Made by a program: the position numbers and the translations under genes
Assembly: GCF_000720255.1 (NCBI RefSeq)
Contig: NZ_JOJE01000006.1
Span: forward strand, 330,652 to 394,651
Source: Streptomyces griseus subsp. griseus
GTDB taxonomy: Bacteria > Actinomycetota > Actinomycetes > Streptomycetales > Streptomycetaceae
Length of the DNA stretch: 64,000 nt
Direction: 5' to 3'
Notes under the pieces: generated by a model
Seen by the model: only the letters and a program-made list of their open reading frames with translations
Database searches by the model: none
What the model was told of the DNA's origin: nothing
Shown: positions 25,801 to 35,624 of the stretch, piece by piece
How positions within the stretch are numbered: the first letter of the stretch is position 1
Layout of the letters: every line of letters begins with the position of its first letter

Positions 25801-27735
25801 GGCGGCGTTGGCCACCGTGCGGCAGACCTCGTCGACGGAGACCTCGGGCTCGCCCTCGTAGAAGTAACGGGCGTGCGAGCGGATCGCGGCCTCCTGCTCG
25901 CCCGCGTCGTACGGGCCGAGCCCTCGCCATTGCAGGGCGAACCCGCTCACGTACGGCTTGAGGACGCGTGCCTCCTCCTCCCGGCAACTCATCAGGACGC
26001 CCACGGAGTTCTCGGCCGCGACGGTGAGCAGCTCTTGCAGGCGCACGATGCCGGTCCGGTCGGAGACCAGCAGGTCGGCGGTGTCGAACAGGAACACCGT
26101 TGGGCCGTCGAGCTGTTGGGCGGCGGCTTGAAGCGTGCCCAGGGTGAGTTCCGTGCCCTGCTCGCCGTCCCACAGGTCACCGGCGCGCAGGAAGTAGGGC
26201 CGGGGGCCGTCCGGGTCGGCGGCGAGCTGTTGATGCAGCCGCCACAGCAGCGTGGTCTTGCCGGTTCCGGCTGGGCCGGTGACGCACGCGGAGCCACCCT
26301 CGCGCAGCAGTGGCAGCAGCGACCGCTCCAGGGTCCGCGGGACGGACAGCGCTTCCAGGTCGAGGGGCAGCGCGCCGATGCCTGACGCCCCTTGGTGCCC
26401 GGCAGCGGCGACGGCCTCGCGGCTGTACACCTCCAGCTTGCGCAGCTCGTTCGCGGGCTCCGGAGGGCGCGGCGTGCCGGCGGACTTCCCAGTGACGGTC
26501 CCGCCGCTTGGATCCGGGGCGGATCCGTCAGGGCTGCCGGTGGCACCGTTCGTGCCCCCGGCGGAGGCGGGTGCGGGCGGGAGGACGGGGCGGCCCGCCG
26601 GCGGAGGGCTGTCGTCGTGCAACGCGAGGAGCGCGCCCCCCGCGTGCGCGGCCAGCCGGAAGAACCACCAGCGGGCGGCGTCGCCCACGTTCACGTAGGT
26701 GCTGAACCTCAGTCCGGTGGCGATCAGCGACGCGAGGAACTGCTCGTGCCACGGGTCGGCCCAGTTGCCGACGATCGCGGCACACTCCTGGCGCACCGCG
26801 TCCACCAGCCGCCACGTCGAGGGCACGATGTGGTCGCGCAGCGTTGCTTCCGGGGCAACGAGGCAACGCAGCAGGGCATCCCCGGCGCCCACGCCGCCCG
26901 CCGCGAGTCGCCGCACCTCCGGGACGAGTGCGGAGACGAGCAGCATCGCCACGTCCCGTGACAGGGGCGCGTCGGGCGAGTAGGTGGCGAGGTCGATGAG
27001 CTGGAAGGCCTTGACGCTCGGCTCGTTCATCCGGAGCGGGACCATGACGTTCTCGAGGTGCAGGTCTCCGTGGGAGCGGCCCCGCAGGACGCGCAGGGCC
27101 GGGTCGGGCAAGCCGGACCCGCCGACGGCGAGCGCCAGCGGATTGGGCAGGTTCCGGCCGTCGACGTGGATCCAGGCAGTCTCCTCCGCCAAGCCGTCGA
27201 CCCGCGCCCCGTAGGCGGCCGCCGATCCGCCGGACTGTAATTCGGCGCCGAGTTCGTCGCCCAGCAGGGTCGTCAGCGGAGTGGTGCCGGGGCGCACGCC
27301 GAGTGTGGTGTTCCACTCCGTCAGCAACCACCGGGTCACATACCGCAGAGCCTGCGGCAGTCGGTCGTCGAGGGCGGCCAGGGTGCGAACGTCGCGCAGG
27401 CTGTGGCCGGCCGGGAGCTGGAAAGTGAGGACCCGGCCGTCCGCGACGTCCCAGGTCGCCCACTGCTGCGTCACCCGGCGGGGCGCGGTCTGCTGGGCGT
27501 GGGCGTGCGCCTGCGCCTCGCCCGGCCTTCCGGGGGCGGACACCTTGGCGATGAGGGGGCCCGGCTCGGGTGAGACGACCACCGCGGCGAGCAGCGCGCC
27601 ACTGGCCCCACCGGACGCCCGCCAGGACAGTGGCTCGACGACGCCGCCATGCCCTCCGTACCGGGCCCACCGCACCAGGGCGTCGGCAGCGGCCGCGTCG
27701 GGGAAGAGCGCCCTGAGGCCTTCCTCGTACTCCAC
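22828..27735 (-). CDS. Kinase-like/STAND-type NTPase with long helical C-terminus (probable conflict or defence protein)
   Basis: The 1635-residue protein starts at a GTG behind GGGGGGAAGG. Residues 1-375 look like an aminoglycoside-phosphotransferase/kinase fold: Lys64 in GPLIAKV, a Glu following in GEAQAH, HGDLHLEN at 222-229, and an Asp at 248 in FQLIDLA, all key positions kept. A Pro/Gly-rich linker spans about 376-430. A P-loop NTPase follows with Walker A GPAGTGKT at 487-494 and Walker B VFLFDTAD at 547-554. The last 900 residues are helical-repeat-like, with a Cys cluster (CPSRGRGGDCGSGRC) midway. This is the domain order of STAND sensors with ternary-complex-associated domains. It follows the S-4TM gene by 125 bases on the same strand. 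The defence role is inferred. Confidence 0.75.
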   Translation of the reverse strand: MEYEEGLRALFPDAAAADALVRWARYGGHGGVVEPLSWRASGGASGALLAAVVVSPEPGPLIAKVSAPGRPGEAQAHAHAQQTAPRRVTQQWATWDVADGRVLTFQLPAGHSLRDVRTLAALDDRLPQALRYVTRWLLTEWNTTLGVRPGTTPLTTLLGDELGAELQSGGSAAAYGARVDGLAEETAWIHVDGRNLPNPLALAVGGSGLPDPALRVLRGRSHGDLHLENVMVPLRMNEPSVKAFQLIDLATYSPDAPLSRDVAMLLVSALVPEVRRLAAGGVGAGDALLRCLVAPEATLRDHIVPSTWRLVDAVRQECAAIVGNWADPWHEQFLASLIATGLRFSTYVNVGDAARWWFFRLAAHAGGALLALHDDSPPPAGRPVLPPAPASAGGTNGATGSPDGSAPDPSGGTVTGKSAGTPRPPEPANELRKLEVYSREAVAAAGHQGASGIGALPLDLEALSVPRTLERSLLPLLREGGSACVTGPAGTGKTTLLWRLHQQLAADPDGPRPYFLRAGDLWDGEQGTELTLGTLQAAAQQLDGPTVFLFDTADLLVSDRTGIVRLQELLTVAAENSVGVLMSCREEEARVLKPYVSGFALQWRGLGPYDAGEQEAAIRSHARYFYEGEPEVSVDEVCRTVANAAVHGLPMHEVCRAPLTLRMLFEAFAPKPPLVEEIDATTLYGLYWEHRVGRDQRAGDAPGPAAAADLSATGEELARLMLQEGRLDLSADEATAGIAESPGSPSPADIPLLMTRGVIECHGSGVQRYSYFHQTLFEYAAGRRLSRAPRQLGHLLDWLKEYPDDHFRLAVAEQALVQAGRAGGARAETCTALLTGLLDSTWDDTPAFHALRAMQLRVYARLPTPDAALRARFAPVLAKLPAVLGRVYLDALPATCNQDRERVADELLAVWRTEHQDVRRSLLVALGWLAESTPDGVVAVIERSCPSRGRGGDCGSGRCAPKTCLWAWLLTQHKTEIFKFVSVLEALAGKRPEWVWPRLRTLLTDLSGDLSLVARCVRLAARPYDWPERPYSVIRPVVRHRWSAHRPRNKNGVELQAALGRLIAAGWSGGGRRPSQEAVLTASARSWQDPQSYPQVRAVGVVAAESSAEEVRSLLDVVERVGGPGAMPLLTDALLLPLLTDARGPAGTIGGDTPSGPATGPEPAATAAVRAWLAGHLRALDGPAPDGFGHRLAEHTWSRPMDVDTTAALVGEAWPRTGPGAGPGRPDRAEERLRRVWLADDSAVTLLVAAAVAEHPEALDALRLWRADRAAGHDLEGVAHQHAVSQVDQEINSGLQRLLPGCPELLDELFSGGMVDPWIDPGWLNEALRRADVGRESPRLNAALRRHAAALERLCDSTWTGAHGPQVARKAIMLRGRLVTRGILAPPSASQLGDLLARGGHPHHVRTVLLLIETVVGHSPHRSLDTPDWRSLEDTLRDDFLGPAYTAGRVPPALGWYEDNQVVVRRCLTGLVCRHHPLDTPRRAAQACAEAALHLARAREVDEVTVLGRLVERLADASPSHAVQLVVDTATRVRELPTGKEMSLAQRWYRPLTILVERADTEQWRRLVEGCLPGPQELLRVLIRTSIRKRPGSGAHLLSVADTSPWPDVVRETVRIGTLLSTAGSRRRWTPPADA

Positions 27736-27860
27736 CGTGCCTTCCCCCCGATGACGTCCACTGGCCGGGTAGGGGCCGCGACTCGCGCGCGCTCGGGAGG
27801 TGACGCTACATCAGTGCGTCCCGCCCGGCCCCTGGTATGCCGTTTTCCCCCGGCGGACCC

Positions 27861-28814
27861 TCATCCGGGTCGCACCGCGGCACGCCTCACGGTGCGCCAC
27901 AGCTCGTCCGCCGCGGCCTGGAAGTCGGCCCGGTCGGCGGCCTTGAAACGGCGGAAGAACCAGTCGGGCACCCGGGTGTGGCGCAGCCTGGACTGGAAGA
28001 TCACGTCCTGGACCTGCCGGGCGAAGGCCGTGAGCACCGCCGGGTCCCCGCTCTCGGCGATCCGGGCGGCCAGCAGCGCGCTCACACGCTCCCGCTCCGC
28101 GACGACGTCCTTCTGGGTACGGACCACGTCCAGCCCGGTCAGTACCGCGCCGAGGGAGGGCACGTACCACAGCATCATCAGGTCGAGGACGTTCATCCGT
28201 AGGGCCAGCCCGACGACGAGTCCGGCGCCGAGCCAGACGAGCAGCGCGGTGAGCACGGTCCTGGCGTACCGGCGCCGCACCCGTGCGCCCCACCCCAGGT
28301 TCTGCTGCTGGCAGGCGAGTACGTCGTACGGGGCGGGCAGTTCGGGGATCTCGTAGTAGTCGCGCAAGTCGTCCTCGCGGTCCCGGAAGCGACGGGCCAG
28401 GCCGCTGACCTCCTGCGGCGCGGGGGCGGCGCCGACCAGGACGGTGTTCCACTCCAAACGGAACAGTCGGACGTCGAAGAGTTCCTGGAGCAGCGCCGCG
28501 CGGCGGGCCTCACCGCTCTCCCACGCGGTCAGCCCCAGGGAGTGGGCCACCGCCCACACCCCGCCCAGCACGGTGACGGGGACGGCGAGGCCGGGCGCGA
28601 GGACCGCGGCGAGACCGGCCGCCGCCAGCAGCAGCGACACGGAGAGCCGGGCGTTGGCCAGCCGCTGCGCGCGGCGGTGGGAGACCGACACGGCCCGCAG
28701 CCGGTGCAGCGCGGCCTCGTCGTTCTGGGCCGCCGGGATGCCGGGCCCGGTGTGTCCGTGCCCGCCGTCGCCGGGGCCGCTGCCCCTGTGCCTGGTCCTG
28801 CCGACCCCGCCCAT
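27861..28814 (-). CDS. S-4TM family putative pore-forming effector
   Basis: The 317-residue protein (ATG at 28814, preceded by GAGGGG) has two pairs of membrane helices, roughly residues 56-95 and 185-228. The linker between them has the family's signature order: LFDVRLFRLEWN, then LRDYYEIPELP (DYYE at 152-155), then ACQQQNLGWGARVRRRYA. S-4TM proteins were predicted as membrane effectors in bacterial conflict systems, killing or arresting the infected cell by making pores. It precedes the STAND-type protein in the same operon, so the large protein could be the sensor that releases it. The family assignment rests on motifs read by eye. Confidence 0.75.
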   Translation of the reverse strand: MGGVGRTRHRGSGPGDGGHGHTGPGIPAAQNDEAALHRLRAVSVSHRRAQRLANARLSVSLLLAAAGLAAVLAPGLAVPVTVLGGVWAVAHSLGLTAWESGEARRAALLQELFDVRLFRLEWNTVLVGAAPAPQEVSGLARRFRDREDDLRDYYEIPELPAPYDVLACQQQNLGWGARVRRRYARTVLTALLVWLGAGLVVGLALRMNVLDLMMLWYVPSLGAVLTGLDVVRTQKDVVAERERVSALLAARIAESGDPAVLTAFARQVQDVIFQSRLRHTRVPDWFFRRFKAADRADFQAAADELWRTVRRAAVRPG

Positions 28815-29092
28815 GACGCCCCCTCGCCCTCGGTCCCTCTTCAACTCTGCCCGCGCGGGTGCCCGGTGTACACAGCACGGGGGCACCGATGACGAGGCGC
28901 GAGCCGCTGACCGCACACCTGTCCTCCGGCGTTGCGGCTACCTGCGCATGTCAATGCGGACAGGGAATGAGTGCCTGCGGGAGATGGATTGCCTCCCGTG
29001 TATATTAGGAAAAATGTTATTTTATGTCGGCCGGGCATGATGTATTTCTCTTAGACGGCAGGCGCTTCGGGAGCCAGCGCGAGGAAGTACCG

Positions 29093-30157
29093 ATGAGGCT
29101 CAGAACCGTCCTTTGTTCCAGCGTTTCCGCCCTCTCCGTGCTGGCGCTGCTCAGCGCCTGCGGCGGCGGCTCCGGCGGCACGGGCACACCGAGCGGCAAG
29201 CCGTTGGTCGGTGTCGACTACCCGCGCTCCGACACCGACTTCTGGAACTCGTACATCCAGTACACGCCGGAGTACGCCAAGAAGCTCGGCCTCTCGCTCA
29301 AGACCACCAATTCGGAGAACGACGTCGCCAAACTCAGCGCCAACGCGGAGACGCTCATCGTCCTGGGCGTCCAGGGCATCGTGATGGCGCCGCAGAGCAC
29401 CTTCGCCATCGGGCCGATCCTGGCGCGTCTGGAGGCGATGAAGATCCCGGTCGTCACCATCGACACTCGCCCCGACACCGGAAGAGTCGACATGGTGGTC
29501 CGCGCCGACAACCGCGCCTACGGCGAGAAGGCCTGCAAGTACCTCGGCACCAGGTTGGGCGGCAAGGGCAAGGTCGTGATGCTCGAGGGCGACCTCTCAT
29601 CGATCAACGGCCGTGACCGCACCGAGGGGTTCAACGCTTGCATGAAGGCGAAGTACCCCGGCATCAAGGTGTTCGGAGAGGCCACCAACTGGGACGGGGC
29701 AGTCGCCGCGGAGAAGCTCCAGAGCGTCCTGACAACCCACCCGGACATCAAGGGCGTCTACATACAGTCCAGCTTGGCCCTGTCCGGCACGCTCCAAGTG
29801 CTCAAGCAGCAAGGACTGTTGGTCGGTCCGAAAGACAAGAAGCACGTGTTCGTCGTCTCCAACGACGGCATCCCCAGGGAGCTCAAACACATCGCCAAGG
29901 GCAACATCGACGCCACCGTGTCCCAGCCGGTCGACCTCTACGCCAAGTACGCCCTGTACTACCTGAAGGCCGCGATCGACGGGAAGGCGTTCAAGCCCGG
30001 CAGGACCGACCACGACAGCACCATCGTCAAGGTCCGCGACGGACTCCTGGAGGACCAGCTCTCCGCCCCGCTCGTCACCGCCGACGGCGGCATCTACGGC
30101 GGCGTCCCCAGCCTCAAGAGCACCGACACGTCGCTCTGGGGCAACAACCTCCGCTGA
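29093..30157 (+). CDS. Sugar-binding lipoprotein of ribose type (orphan ABC component)
   Basis: The 354-residue protein starts at ATG 29093 behind GAGGAAG. It has a lipoprotein signal with lipobox LLSAC, so it is anchored outside the membrane. The body is a periplasmic-binding-protein type 1 fold (RbsB-like): LVGVDYPRSDTDFWNSYIQ, IVMAPQSTFAIGP, VTIDTRPDTG, VVMLEGDLSSINGRDRTEGF, VVSNDGIPRE. No ABC ATPase or permease gene is next to it, which is unusual, so it must work with components elsewhere or be a remnant. An AT-rich stretch at 28998-29045 upstream may hold its promoter. Confidence 0.82.
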   Translation: MRLRTVLCSSVSALSVLALLSACGGGSGGTGTPSGKPLVGVDYPRSDTDFWNSYIQYTPEYAKKLGLSLKTTNSENDVAKLSANAETLIVLGVQGIVMAPQSTFAIGPILARLEAMKIPVVTIDTRPDTGRVDMVVRADNRAYGEKACKYLGTRLGGKGKVVMLEGDLSSINGRDRTEGFNACMKAKYPGIKVFGEATNWDGAVAAEKLQSVLTTHPDIKGVYIQSSLALSGTLQVLKQQGLLVGPKDKKHVFVVSNDGIPRELKHIAKGNIDATVSQPVDLYAKYALYYLKAAIDGKAFKPGRTDHDSTIVKVRDGLLEDQLSAPLVTADGGIYGGVPSLKSTDTSLWGNNLR

Positions 30158-30484
30158 CGCCGCGCCCGCCGGGCCTGCGTGGAATCGATGCCGCCGAGGG
30201 GCGACGGGTGACGTCGGCCGGATCTGCATCAGCAGCGCGTTCTCCGGCTGCGGCACGTGGACCCCTGGCACCGGAGGAAGGCCTTTCCCTGCGCGGAGCA
30301 GACATTCACGTCCCGGCCGAGGCGCGCTCAAGACGCCGGACGACCCGGACCTGTGGTCGTATGAGGAGTCGCGTGGAGTCGGCGCTCCTCTCACGTCGGA
30401 CTGCACGGCGATGCCGAGCGCCGCGCCATCGATGCCCTCCTCCTCAAGGCCTGAGCCGATCCCCTCCTCTCACAAGGACTCACC
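30158..30484 (+). other. Intergenic stretch without a confident gene
   Basis: These 327 bases between the binding protein and the SDR gene have coding-like GC bias but no complete gene. One frame ends in LHGDAERRAIDALLLKA and a stop near 30452. Another reads TPDDPDLWSYEESRGVGAPL. This looks like the decayed 3' end of a protein I could not identify. The SDR ribosome binding site (AAGGA) lies at its right edge. Confidence 0.35.
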
Positions 30485-31150
30485 ATGACGACCTTCGCCC
30501 TCGTCGGCGCCGGACCCGGCCTCGGGCTCGCCACCGCCCGCCGTTTCGGAACCGCCGGCCACACCGTCGCCCTCATCTCGCGCGGCACGGAGAAGCTGGA
30601 GGCGTTGACCGCTGAACTCACCCGTGAGGGCATCCAGGCACGCGGCTTCACCGCCGACGTCCTCGACATCGAGTCCCTGGAGGGCGCCCTGCACGCGGCC
30701 GCGCAGGCCCTGGGGCCCATCGAGATCCTCCAGTACAGCCCCGCGCCCCGCGCCGACTTCATGCGGCCGGTCCTGGACACCGGCGCCGACGACCTCGACG
30801 CGCCCCTCTCCTTCTCCGTCAAGGGCCCGGTCACCGCGGTGAACGCCGTCCTGCCCGGCATGCGCGCGCTTGGCCGCGGCACCCTGCTGTTCGTCAACGG
30901 GGGCAGCGCCGTACGCCCTCACCGCGACCGGGCCGGCACCTCGGTCGCCTTCGCCGCGGAGAGCGCCTACGCCCGCATGCTCCACGATGCCCTCGCCGCG
31001 GAGAACATCCACGCCGCCCAGCTGATCGTCCCAGGAGCCATCCGCCCGGACGCCGAGCACAGCAGTCCCGAGGCCCTGGCCCGGCGCCTGTACGACATCC
31101 ACCACGAGCGCGACGGCTTCCGCCACTACGCCGAACCCATGCCCGACTGA
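30485..31150 (+). CDS. SDR-fold protein without the catalytic Tyr-Lys pair
   Basis: The 221-residue protein has the Rossmann start FALVGAGPGLGLATARRFG and normal SDR strands (ILQYSPAPR, TLLFVNGGSAVRP). At the position of YxxxK it reads AFAAESAYARMLHDAL, with a Tyr but no Lys four residues on. It is also shorter than classical SDRs at the C-terminus. Such proteins are common in Streptomyces and are annotated as NAD(P)-dependent oxidoreductases. Catalysis by the standard mechanism is doubtful. It seems to stand alone. Confidence 0.7.
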   Translation: MTTFALVGAGPGLGLATARRFGTAGHTVALISRGTEKLEALTAELTREGIQARGFTADVLDIESLEGALHAAAQALGPIEILQYSPAPRADFMRPVLDTGADDLDAPLSFSVKGPVTAVNAVLPGMRALGRGTLLFVNGGSAVRPHRDRAGTSVAFAAESAYARMLHDALAAENIHAAQLIVPGAIRPDAEHSSPEALARRLYDIHHERDGFRHYAEPMPD

Positions 31151-31260
31151 CTCCCCGGGACGATGCCGGTGAGGTCGTAGCCGAAGCGCAGGGGCCGGCC
31201 GACGGCGTCGCCGTGCGCGTCCAGGCGCCAGGCCGCCAGATCGTCGGCATCGGTCCACGC
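31151..31260 (-). pseudogene. Short fragment, possibly transposase-derived
   Basis: On the minus strand this interval reads WTDADDLAAWRLDAHGDAVG, then RPLRFGYDLTG, then a broken end. The pattern WRLDxHGxxxGxPxRFxYDLTG is familiar from larger Streptomyces proteins linked to transposases. Only about 35 codons remain, with no start or stop context of its own. Confidence 0.35.
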
Positions 31261-31306
31261 CTCCTCTGCCCCGACAGGCACGCCCGGTCACGAAGGGTGA
31301 AGGCCG

Positions 31307-31335
31307 GGCGGGCTCGGCCTTCCGCCGAGCCCGCC
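31307..31335. terminator. Intrinsic terminator after GH62 gene
   Basis: GGCGGGCTCGG (31307-31317) pairs with CCGAGCCCGCC (31325-31335) across a 7-base loop, an 11-base perfect stem. It lies 40 bases beyond the GH62 stop on the minus strand and about 160 bases past the SDR stop on the plus strand, so it can serve both. Confidence 0.7.
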
Positions 31336-31374
31336 ACACCGGCTCCCTACCGGAGCCGGACTCGCGTCACGCCG

Positions 31375-32844
31375 TCAGCGCTGCAGTGTCAGCAGACCCG
31401 GACGGTAGGGCAGGAGGCCGTAGTCACCGCCGGAGTTGGGGCTGCGCCCCTGGTAGAGCAACTGCAAGTGGCAGGGATCGACGGTCATGGTCTGGTCGGG
31501 GCTGGTGCGGATCAGTTCGCCATGGCTGATGTCGTTGGTCCAGGTGGCGCCACTGTTGGCCTTGCCGGCGAAGGGGTTGCTCTCGGTCGCGGCCTGGGGT
31601 GTCCATGAGCCGTTCAGACTGGTGGCCGTGAACGAGCGGAAGTAGCGATGGCCCTGCGCGCCGATCGCCTCGACGATCATGAGGTAGCGGTTCTGGCCCT
31701 GCAGCTTGTAGACCTGCGGGGCTTCGAACAGGTTGTTCGTCGTGTCGCTCATGACCACTGTCGAGGCCGTGCCGAAGCTGCCCGGGAAGTTCCCGATCGG
31801 CATGCCGGCCCGGTAGATCTTGCCGTTGTCACCGGCGAAGAACAGGTACATGTTCGTTCCGTCACCGATGAGCGTCTGGTCGATGGGTCCTGTTCCGGGG
31901 CCGGGGATGCTTCCGGAGAAGAGCACCTGCTGGGACGACCAGCCGTTCGGGTTGGTGGGGTCGCTCGACGTCCGGTAGGAGAAGGCGGTCCCGCCCCACT
32001 GGTAGGCGAGCACCCAGATGTTCTTCGGTGCGAAGTAGAAGAGCGTGGGCGCGACGGTGGAGGCAGACATCGTGTTCTGGCCGGCCGAGGCCATCTCCGA
32101 CCAGTTGGTGAACAGGCCGAAGTTCATCGAACCCCACCTGGTCCCCGTGTCATGCGTCGTCGCATAGACGAGTTGCCTGCCGTTGTAGGGGACGACGGTG
32201 AAGTCCTTGAGCGAGACCCACCCCGGCTTGGGCTGCGCCAGCGCGCCCGTTGATGTCCAGCGGTACGTCGACGGAAGGTCGCACGGGCCGGGGTTGTCGG
32301 CGCCGACCTTGACGAGCTGCCACTGCTGGTTGGTGCCGCCCCAGTCGTCGTACTGGACGACGTTCGCGTTGTCGGCGGTGGAGGCGCCTTGTACTTCGAG
32401 GGCTTTGTTGCTGTGCCGCGAGATGAGCCTCACGTAGCCGTCCGAGCTGTCGGCCAGCCGCCACTGCTGGTTGGTGCCGTTCAGGTCGGCCCACTGGACG
32501 ATCGAGCCCCCGTTCGCGGTGGACCAGTTGTGGACGTCCAGGACCTTCCCCGAGTGGCGGGACTCGATGCGGTAGTAGCCGCCCCCGGAATCGACGAACC
32601 GCCACTGCTGCTGGTTCTGATCGTTCCTGGTCCACTGAGTGATGCGGGCGCCGTCGTCGGTCGCCATGTTGTAGACGTCCAGGGCCTTGCCGCTGTTGCG
32701 GTTGACCAGCACATACGAGGCGTTGGGGTCTACGGTCGCCGCGTCGGCGGGCTGGGCACCGAGGACGGTGGATACGAGCAGCAAGGGCGCGAGGACGGTG
32801 AGTAATCGTCTCAGAGGAGCCGGGGACGGGTGGCGAAACCACAT
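31375..32844 (-). CDS. Secreted GH62 alpha-L-arabinofuranosidase with N-terminal ricin-type lectin (CBM13)
   Basis: The 489-residue protein starts at ATG 32844 behind a strong AAGGAGG. It has a signal peptide ([18 protein letters not shown], cleaved near QPADA). Three ricin-B repeats follow, each with a QQW or NQQWR motif ([34 protein letters not shown]). The GH62 five-bladed propeller comes next ([59 protein letters not shown]). The Asp in [10 protein letters not shown] and the Glu in [12 protein letters not shown] fit the catalytic residues. It removes arabinose side chains from arabinoxylan. It is divergent from the GH10 xylanase and probably shares its control. Confidence 0.92.
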   Translation of the reverse strand: MWFRHPSPAPLRRLLTVLAPLLLVSTVLGAQPADAATVDPNASYVLVNRNSGKALDVYNMATDDGARITQWTRNDQNQQQWRFVDSGGGYYRIESRHSGKVLDVHNWSTANGGSIVQWADLNGTNQQWRLADSSDGYVRLISRHSNKALEVQGASTADNANVVQYDDWGGTNQQWQLVKVGADNPGPCDLPSTYRWTSTGALAQPKPGWVSLKDFTVVPYNGRQLVYATTHDTGTRWGSMNFGLFTNWSEMASAGQNTMSASTVAPTLFYFAPKNIWVLAYQWGGTAFSYRTSSDPTNPNGWSSQQVLFSGSIPGPGTGPIDQTLIGDGTNMYLFFAGDNGKIYRAGMPIGNFPGSFGTASTVVMSDTTNNLFEAPQVYKLQGQNRYLMIVEAIGAQGHRYFRSFTATSLNGSWTPQAATESNPFAGKANSGATWTNDISHGELIRTSPDQTMTVDPCHLQLLYQGRSPNSGGDYGLLPYRPGLLTLQR

Positions 32845-32923
32845 AAGAGGGCCTCCTTGGGGGCGGGGGTGGGGTGACCCCGATGAACCACGGAGCGGAC
32901 GTGCCGGGAGCGGAGGGGGGTGT

Positions 32924-32935
32924 CGAAACATTTCG
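32924..32935. promoter_or_regulatory. CGAAA-CA-TTTCG palindrome upstream of GH62
   Basis: A short perfect inverted repeat lies 80 bases upstream of the GH62 start. The same CGAAA/TTTCG arms recur in a larger element at 33135-33162 nearer the xylanase. Streptomyces xylanase genes are known to carry GAAA-type palindromic operators, so this is a reasonable repressor site. Confidence 0.45.
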
Positions 32936-33134
32936 AAGAATTCCCGGAAGCTTTGACGCCACAAGCTAGGAATACGGAGCCCCCTGGTCAAGGCCTGTCG
33001 CCGATCTGTCCACAAACAGCGCCTCCCTTCGAGCCGAAAAGCTGTCGAACCGACCGAAAGTACTCAGGTCTCGGCCCTGCGGCATCCGTCGACGGCGACG
33101 TCGTGGGTTCGCCGTCCGGCTTGCCGGGATTCCG

Positions 33135-33162
33135 GAAGTTTCGGACGAGGAACCGAAACTTC
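33135..33162. promoter_or_regulatory. Inverted repeat GAAGTTTCGG-N8-CCGAAACTTC
   Basis: Two perfect 10-base arms (33135-33144 and 33153-33162) are separated by 8 bases in the middle of the 679-base divergent GH62/GH10 region. The arms contain the same CGAAA element as 32924-32935. This is the best candidate for the shared xylan-responsive operator. Confidence 0.6.
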
Positions 33163-33173
33163 TTCTGCGGGGA

Positions 33174-33197
33174 GTATTGACGATGCATCGTCAATAC
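33174..33197. promoter_or_regulatory. 24-base perfect palindrome in the xylan divergent region
   Basis: GTATTGACGATG is followed immediately by its exact reverse complement, making a 24-base uninterrupted palindrome only 11 bases from the preceding inverted repeat. It contains TTGACG, a possible -35 box, on both strands, so it may combine divergent promoters with an operator. The rest of the intergenic region holds nothing I can name. Confidence 0.6.
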
Positions 33198-33397
33198 CTC
33201 AATCATCCCTGCCTGAGGAACCGGTCATAGTTCGAGATGTCGAACCGAGTCTGCGCTGCACGGCAGTTCCACGCATAGCTGCACGACAGATCCGCGCACC
33301 AAAGCCTGCGCCACCCCGTCACGTTCCACCCGCCGTACGTCATCCGACGACCGGCCGGGTGCCGTCCGTGCCGGTCGAGATCGTCCCGGTCCCATGA

Positions 33398-34954
<1,557 letters not shown>

Positions 34955-35082
34955 GGGGACCTGCCACGAACGAAGGGGGCAGTCGATGAAGACCTAGGGC
35001 GCGGCTTCCCCCGCCGTTCCACGAAGACATCGCTGGTGGTCCCGGGGCGCCGCCGTGGCGGCGGCCACCCTCGGCGGCGACG

Positions 35083-35560
35083 GTGGACACCCATGCCTGG
35101 TACGTCCTGGTCAATCGCAACAGCGGCAAGGCCCAGGACGTCTCCGGCTCATCCACCGCCGACGGCGCGCGGGTCGGCCAGTGGCGCGCAACGGCGGAGC
35201 CAACCGGCAGCAAGGCGGTGGAGGTGCAGGGCGCCTCCACCGTCGACGGATGCAGGGTCGTCCAGTACACCGACCGGGGCGGCGCCAGTCAGCAAAGGCA
35301 GATGATCAAGCCGTCGTCCCGTGGCGGTACCGCCGACGAGGTCGCCTCGGGCGGCACGGGATTCAGCTGGGGCGGCGGTATGAGCTGCGCACTCCCATGC
35401 AGCCGGGCGAACGTCTTCAGGGCCGTCGCGGTCATATCCGGCGCTCAGCTCAGCGGGTGCAGTGACGGCACCCAGCCCATCGCCTGCTTCGCACCCCACG
35501 GCGTCAGCGACTCCGTCCTCAACATCGCGCCAGGACGGTCCTGCGCGACAAGGCCACCTA
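35083..35560 (+). pseudogene. Decayed lectin-esterase (feruloyl/acetyl esterase type)
   Basis: The frame from 35083 reads a ricin repeat ([20 protein letters not shown]), a shortened second repeat ([14 protein letters not shown]) and a piece of a PHB-depolymerase-like esterase. That piece contains [40 protein letters not shown], and [15 protein letters not shown]. The catalytic GxSxG region is damaged, the N-terminal half of the esterase is deleted and there is no signal peptide. The end runs without homology into the antiporter gene. With GH62 and GH10 next to it, the parent was probably a xylan-debranching esterase. Confidence 0.65.
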
Positions 35561-35624
35561 CCCGGCCCCCTGTGTCGGCCCGTGCCGGGTCCGGATCTTG
35601 GTACTGGTGGAAGCGGTGGGCCCC

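Noticed and set aside
28815..28916. Longer start for the S-4TM gene at 28916
   Set aside because: The added residues are unlike the family, and ATG 28814 has a G-rich ribosome binding site.
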